From positions 248,001 through 312,000 of the forward strand of contig NZ_JGZU01000003.1 in the NCBI RefSeq assembly GCF_000741765.1: a DNA stretch of 64,000 bases, given 5' to 3'. Shown in pieces: positions 60,361-64,000 of this stretch. A model generated the notes under the pieces. That model saw only the letters and a list, made by a program, of their open reading frames with translations, made no database searches and was not told where the DNA came from. Position 1 is the first letter of the stretch. Each line of letters starts with the position of its first letter. The translations under genes and the position numbers were made by a program. This DNA is from Bifidobacterium tsurumiense. Its GTDB lineage: Bacteria > Actinomycetota > Actinomycetes > Actinomycetales > Bifidobacteriaceae.

Positions 60361-62778
60361 TCAGCCGCTCACTAACTGCGATTCGCCGCCACGCATAAGA
60401 TCCAGCACTGCACCTGCCAACTCAGGTTCCTGCAACACCTCGGGATGCGAATCCAATAGCTTTTCCGCAAACTCGTGCGCTCCGACGATCATATCCGCAT
60501 CCTGCACCACGCGGAGCAGCTTAAGACTGGATTTCACGCCAGCCTGAGCATCACCCAGCACATCGCCTGCACCGCGTAGCTGCAAATCCGCTTGTGCGAT
60601 TTCAGCACCGTCCAAGGTGCCTTGCACAACATCCAAGCGCTGTTCAGCGAGACTTCCAGGTTGTGCAATGCGCGATATGAGAAAGGCCCAAGATGCCGTG
60701 CCGCCACGCCCCACGCGACCTCGCAGCTGATGCAACTGTGCCAAACCGAAGCGGTCGGCGTCAAAAATAACGATGCAACTCGCCTGAGGCACATCAACAC
60801 CAACTTCGATTACCGTGGTGGCCACAAGGATCGGAGTCACACCGGTTGAGAAATCAGCCATTATTCGTTGCTTATCCTCATCGCTATCCCTGCCGGTCAA
60901 GGTTGCGAAAGACACTCCCTGGAATTGAGCCAGTCCTTCAAGCCTGTCACGAATGCCCACCACCGAATGCGGCTCTGGACGCGTCTGCGCATCGTCTTCC
61001 TCGCCAATCGGCGTACTCATGCCATCCGACGCGATATCACCGCCTTCATCATCCTCATCAATGCGCGGACACACCACATACACGCGCTCCCCCGCGTCAA
61101 TGCGCTTGCGAATATGGGAGAACATGCGCACCATCGTGGATGAATCCTCTTCATGAACCACCACGGTTCGTATGGGCTTTCGTCCTCCCGGCAGTTCAGT
61201 GAGCCAGGAGATATCCAGATTGCCAAACCATGTCATTGCAGCCGACCGCGGAATAGGGGTTGCCGTCATCACCAGAGTATGAGGCAAGCGCTCACCCTGC
61301 GATCGCAAGGCACTGCGCTGCTCAACGCCGAATCGGTGCTGTTCGTCTATTACGGTCAAAGCCAGATTCGGAGCCTGGAAGCTTTTGGAAAATGCAGCAT
61401 GTGTTGCTACCACAATGCAGGGCACTCCGCTGGCAACCTGAGCCAATGCCTTGCGCCGTGCAGCTAGCTTCATACCGCCAGTCAACAAAATAACCGGCAC
61501 CGATTCGCCATCTTCCGTTTCAGACAGCCCTGCCACCATCCTTGAAATGGTTCCCATATGCTGTTCAGCCAACACTTGCGTGGGGGCAACCAAAACGGCC
61601 TGATACCCAGAACCCACAGCCTGCAGTATCGCAGCAAGCGCCACAACGGTTTTCCCTGAACCGACTTCACCTTGGAGCAGACGCTGCATGGGATATTCGC
61701 GTCCCATATCAGAGACGATGTCCTCGATGACCTCGCGCTGCCCATGAGTAAGCGCAAATGGCAAGTCGGCAATAAATTCTTCGAGCAATACTCGAGAGGA
61801 ACACACATATGAACGCGACTGCCTGTCCTGTTGACGCATCTGCACCACAGCAACCTGGGAGATGAACGCTTCTTCATAGCGAAGCGTATGCAGTCCACGT
61901 TTGAACTGCTCCACTGACTGTGGATCATGAATGGCCCAAAACGCGTCATAGCGGTGCATCAGCTTTGCCGTAGTCCTGACGATTTCGGGAAGAATATCAG
62001 GAACTGCAGTACTGGTCTGTGGCCATGCACGCCCAGAATCCAGCTGCGTCGCTGCAGGATGCGTATTGTCATCCATCACCATCGCCATGATTTCCGGTTC
62101 ACCGCTCGAACCAGCCGACATATTCTGCGCATCCCTCTCATCCATCGACTCGCTGTCTGCCAAACGAGCAAGGAGATCCAGTATGGTTTCATGGATGATA
62201 TCACTCGAGATGCGCGAACTCGCATGGTATACAGGGCGTGGTCGAGTAACTCGCCTCAGACCTTCTTCTTCGGTGTCCACATCGAATACGCTGCGCTCGG
62301 CATCTTGGGTCGCAGCATCGTCATGATATGCCACCGTAAGCACATCGGGATGCGTGAATTGCAATCTCCCATTGAACAGGCTCGGCTCTCCTGAAACAAC
62401 GAGCCGCGTCCCTATGCGCATACGGGAAAGCAACCAATCAATATAGTGCTTTTTATATGAGAAAAACACCAATATGGCCGTTGAAGGAGCGGATTGCCGC
62501 CTTTGCGCATATCCTGCATCATCCACCGCCACCTGCACGCGGTAGCCACGCCGAGCATTCATCGGAATTGCCCTGACATCACGAACTTCAGCAGCAAAGG
62601 CCATGCGATTCCCTGCCACGGCCTGCCGCAAAGCCAACATAGGAACAGGATCGGCGACGCGAAATGGGTAGTAGGTCAAGGCGTCCCCCACACTGACGAC
62701 ACCCAAGGCCTTCAGCGCATGTACGCGTCTGGAGTTGGTGAGCACCGAAGACAATGGTGTGTGCAAGGTGAGGTTCAT
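60361..62778 (-). CDS. recG: ATP-dependent DNA helicase RecG
   Basis: RecG remodels stalled replication forks and Holliday junctions. In 805 residues: an N-terminal wedge/OB region (ALKALGVVSVGDALTYYPFRV), helicase motifs LLQGEVGSGKTVVA (Walker A), VIDEQHRFGVEQR, VMTATPIPRSAA and QLHQLRGRVGRGG. Serine/acidic insertions are found in the wedge domain (around SMDERDAQNMS) and in the helicase part (DEDDEGGDIASDG). The ATG at 62778 has GGAG upstream; the longer open frame crosses rpmB on the same strand and is rejected. Confidence 0.96.
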   Translation of the reverse strand: MNLTLHTPLSSVLTNSRRVHALKALGVVSVGDALTYYPFRVADPVPMLALRQAVAGNRMAFAAEVRDVRAIPMNARRGYRVQVAVDDAGYAQRRQSAPSTAILVFFSYKKHYIDWLLSRMRIGTRLVVSGEPSLFNGRLQFTHPDVLTVAYHDDAATQDAERSVFDVDTEEEGLRRVTRPRPVYHASSRISSDIIHETILDLLARLADSESMDERDAQNMSAGSSGEPEIMAMVMDDNTHPAATQLDSGRAWPQTSTAVPDILPEIVRTTAKLMHRYDAFWAIHDPQSVEQFKRGLHTLRYEEAFISQVAVVQMRQQDRQSRSYVCSSRVLLEEFIADLPFALTHGQREVIEDIVSDMGREYPMQRLLQGEVGSGKTVVALAAILQAVGSGYQAVLVAPTQVLAEQHMGTISRMVAGLSETEDGESVPVILLTGGMKLAARRKALAQVASGVPCIVVATHAAFSKSFQAPNLALTVIDEQHRFGVEQRSALRSQGERLPHTLVMTATPIPRSAAMTWFGNLDISWLTELPGGRKPIRTVVVHEEDSSTMVRMFSHIRKRIDAGERVYVVCPRIDEDDEGGDIASDGMSTPIGEEDDAQTRPEPHSVVGIRDRLEGLAQFQGVSFATLTGRDSDEDKQRIMADFSTGVTPILVATTVIEVGVDVPQASCIVIFDADRFGLAQLHQLRGRVGRGGTASWAFLISRIAQPGSLAEQRLDVVQGTLDGAEIAQADLQLRGAGDVLGDAQAGVKSSLKLLRVVQDADMIVGAHEFAEKLLDSHPEVLQEPELAGAVLDLMRGGESQLVSG

Positions 62779-62874
62779 AACTCCATTCTTATCAGCACAG
62801 AAGACAGCAATCCGGACACAAGACGGCCGACTGGGCACCTGTACGGACTGCGTAGTGACAGCCCAATAATGCAA

Positions 62875-62906
62875 AAGTCCCGAATACCTTGTGGTATCCG
62901 GGACTT
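62875..62906 (-). terminator. Rho-independent terminator after rpmB
   Basis: AAGTCCCGAATACC pairs with GGTATCCGGGACTT apart from one mismatch around a TTGT loop, followed on the minus strand by TTGC within a TTTT run. Confidence 0.85.
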
Positions 62907-62926
62907 GTAAGCGTCTATCTCGCGAT

Positions 62927-63121
62927 TCACGCGGCCACGCGCTGAACCTTGCCTGCCTTGAGGCATTTTGCGCACACGCGGACACGGACGTTCTGACCGT
63001 CGATCGTGGTGCGAACTGGCTGGAGGTTCGGCCTGAAGGTGCGCTTATTGCGGATATGCGAATGCGAAACGGTGAAACCGGTCTGCGGTCCCTTGCCGCA
63101 CACTGCGCAACGAGCTGCCAT
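62927..63121 (-). CDS. rpmB: 50S ribosomal protein L28
   Basis: 64 residues with the L28 pattern: [23 protein letters not shown] at the N-terminus and [12 protein letters not shown] at the end, including the CxxC pairs of the zinc-binding form. The ATG at 63121 has AGGGAG upstream. A single gene, ended by a hairpin. Confidence 0.97.
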   Translation of the reverse strand: MAARCAVCGKGPQTGFTVSHSHIRNKRTFRPNLQPVRTTIDGQNVRVRVCAKCLKAGKVQRVAA

Positions 63122-63472
63122 GATGGACTCCCTATTACTATTGACTTGCAAGTCTTGCGATGCCCGAAGCGTACGCAAAAGCATCCGTCCGAACACACAA
63201 CTTCACTACTATACCGCGAGGCTGGACAATACGCAAATAACTTTGTTGCCACCAACCACACTGCGGTGCATCCACTCGCCCAACAATACAGCACACGGTC
63301 GAAGTCGATCCGCGAAATCCGCGTCCAGACCCACATCCCGCCCTGTTTTCTCACACTCTGCACCGATCCACATTCCCAGCCAACACTCAGCCCACAGCGG
63401 TAGAACTCTAATACACCGGACGGCATTGGCGGATCTTCTCTCGCCGTCTGAACCGACAATGAGGAGGTTGAC
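63122..63472. other. Divergent intergenic region between rpmB and the PfkB kinase gene
   Basis: No gene seen. The rpmB promoter lies at 63208-63236. The kinase promoter was not identified; its ribosome-binding site GAGGAGG is at the right edge. Confidence 0.5.
63208..63236 (-). promoter_or_regulatory. Promoter of rpmB
   Basis: On the minus strand TTGCGT (63236-63231) and TATAGT (63213-63208) are spaced by 17 bp, about 85 bp before the rpmB start. Confidence 0.6.
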
Positions 63473-64000
63473 ATGCTCCAAAATTTACTGTCCAACCTGA
63501 CTTCGAACGAAGAGCCTACCGCTTCGGTCATTTCTCTGGGCCAAATCTGGGTTGACATCATGATGGATGTTGACGACATGCCCTCTTCCGGGGGTTTCAC
63601 GGTAGCCCGATCAACCCATCCTGCAATAGGCGGGAGCTATCGCGTGCTTCAAGCCGCAAGTCGCATGGGCTCTCCTGCCAAGCATGCCGGAATAATAGGA
63701 AACGGCATCTGGGGAACTGCAGTACGCAATGCACTCAACGAACAAGGCATTGAACACATCGGCCCCGATCGACTCGACTCGGATACCGGATTCAGACTGG
63801 TCTTGCGAAATGAGAATGACAAGAGTTTCATAGCGACCTATGGAGCCGAATCCCAAGGGGATGAAAGCAGCTTCAGTCAGTTAGATCCGCAGCCTGGCGA
63901 TATCGTGCATATCAGCGGCAATTCGCTGATGGATCATTCCGCCGCCGGAATCGATGATTTTCTGCATGAAGCCGGCAACGATCCGCACCAACGTCCCTAT
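63473..64000 (+). CDS. PfkB/ribokinase-family kinase, 3' end cut by window
   Basis: 176 codons are in the window with no stop. VISLGQIWVDIMMDVDDMP at the N-terminus, the motif ATHPAIGGS-like stretch (THPAIGGSYRVLQAASRMG) that matches PfkB signature 1 (GG..N.A..), and AGIIGNGIWGTAV identify the family. The GGS-Y replaces the common GG-x-x-N, so the sugar may differ from ribose. GAGGAGG precedes the ATG at 63473. It is near, but divergent from, the nucleoside cluster; a role in ribose or nucleoside use is only suggested. Confidence 0.85.
   Translation, partial: MLQNLLSNLTSNEEPTASVISLGQIWVDIMMDVDDMPSSGGFTVARSTHPAIGGSYRVLQAASRMGSPAKHAGIIGNGIWGTAVRNALNEQGIEHIGPDRLDSDTGFRLVLRNENDKSFIATYGAESQGDESSFSQLDPQPGDIVHISGNSLMDHSAAGIDDFLHEAGNDPHQRPY

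Noticed and set aside
62779..63600. N-terminal extension of recG
   Set aside because: The extension crosses rpmB and its terminator and promoter; the conserved RecG sequence starts at 62778.

Overview
The window comes from a member of the Bifidobacteriaceae, most likely a Bifidobacterium. The clearest sign is a complete lacto-N-biose/galacto-N-biose (LNB/GNB) operon: solute-binding protein, two permeases, the GH112 phosphorylase, an anomeric N-acetylhexosamine kinase, a type-2 uridylyltransferase and an epimerase. It lies next to a very large GH101 endo-alpha-N-acetylgalactosaminidase that carries FIVAR repeats and a sortase-type C-terminus. The housekeeping genes (DUF3039, the coaD / coiled-coil / DUF177 / rpmF / rnc block, rpsP-khpA-rimM-trmD) also fit an actinobacterium. 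I cannot name the species.

Layout. 1-2.8 kb: the 3' part of the window holds most of an FGGY sugar kinase and its LacI-type regulator, each with a matching palindromic operator. 2.8-7.0 kb: rnhB, lepB, rplS and pgi, all on the minus strand. 7.3-15.5 kb: a polytopic membrane protein, a mannose-1-phosphate guanylyltransferase, two tRNA genes, an AEC-type carrier, rdgB, rph, a small membrane protein and pncB. 15.6-22.1 kb: DUF3039, coaD, a coiled-coil protein, DUF177, rpmF, rnc, ilvB and ilvN. 22.3-31.9 kb: an ABC-F ATPase, a GNAT, a glutamine amidotransferase, cysS, a cation-efflux protein, ffh and a membrane-anchored EEP phosphatase.

32.1-51.3 kb is the accessory core. The minus-strand operon gltA-gltB-gltC-lnpA-lnpB-lnpC-lnpD ends with an extra ROK sugar kinase. 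From the same divergent promoter region a plus-strand pair runs the other way: a signal-less right-handed beta-helix protein, translationally coupled to a ROK/NagC-type repressor. Next comes the GH101 gene. A near-identical palindromic operator is found in the divergent promoter region and again at the GH101 promoter. This predicts one regulon: GH101 cuts core-1 O-glycan from mucin outside the cell, GltABC imports the disaccharide, LnpA phosphorolyses it, and LnpB/C/D feed the sugars to glycolysis. The beta-helix protein is the undescribed piece. It has two Asp residues spaced as I remember for GH136 lacto-N-biosidases, but no export signal.

51.9-55.0 kb: rpsP, khpA, rimM, trmD and, opposite, rsmD. 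55.3-60.2 kb: a nitroreductase, then an apparent nucleoside-use cluster (MFS transporter, nucleoside hydrolase, HTH-PfkB kinase) with shared upstream elements and an array of 17-bp degenerate repeats. 60.4-64 kb: recG, rpmB and the start of a second PfkB kinase that runs off the window.

Three single-base frame disruptions lie in short G/C runs, two in the FGGY kinase and one between the GH101 signal peptide and its mature part. They may be sequencing errors or real mutations.
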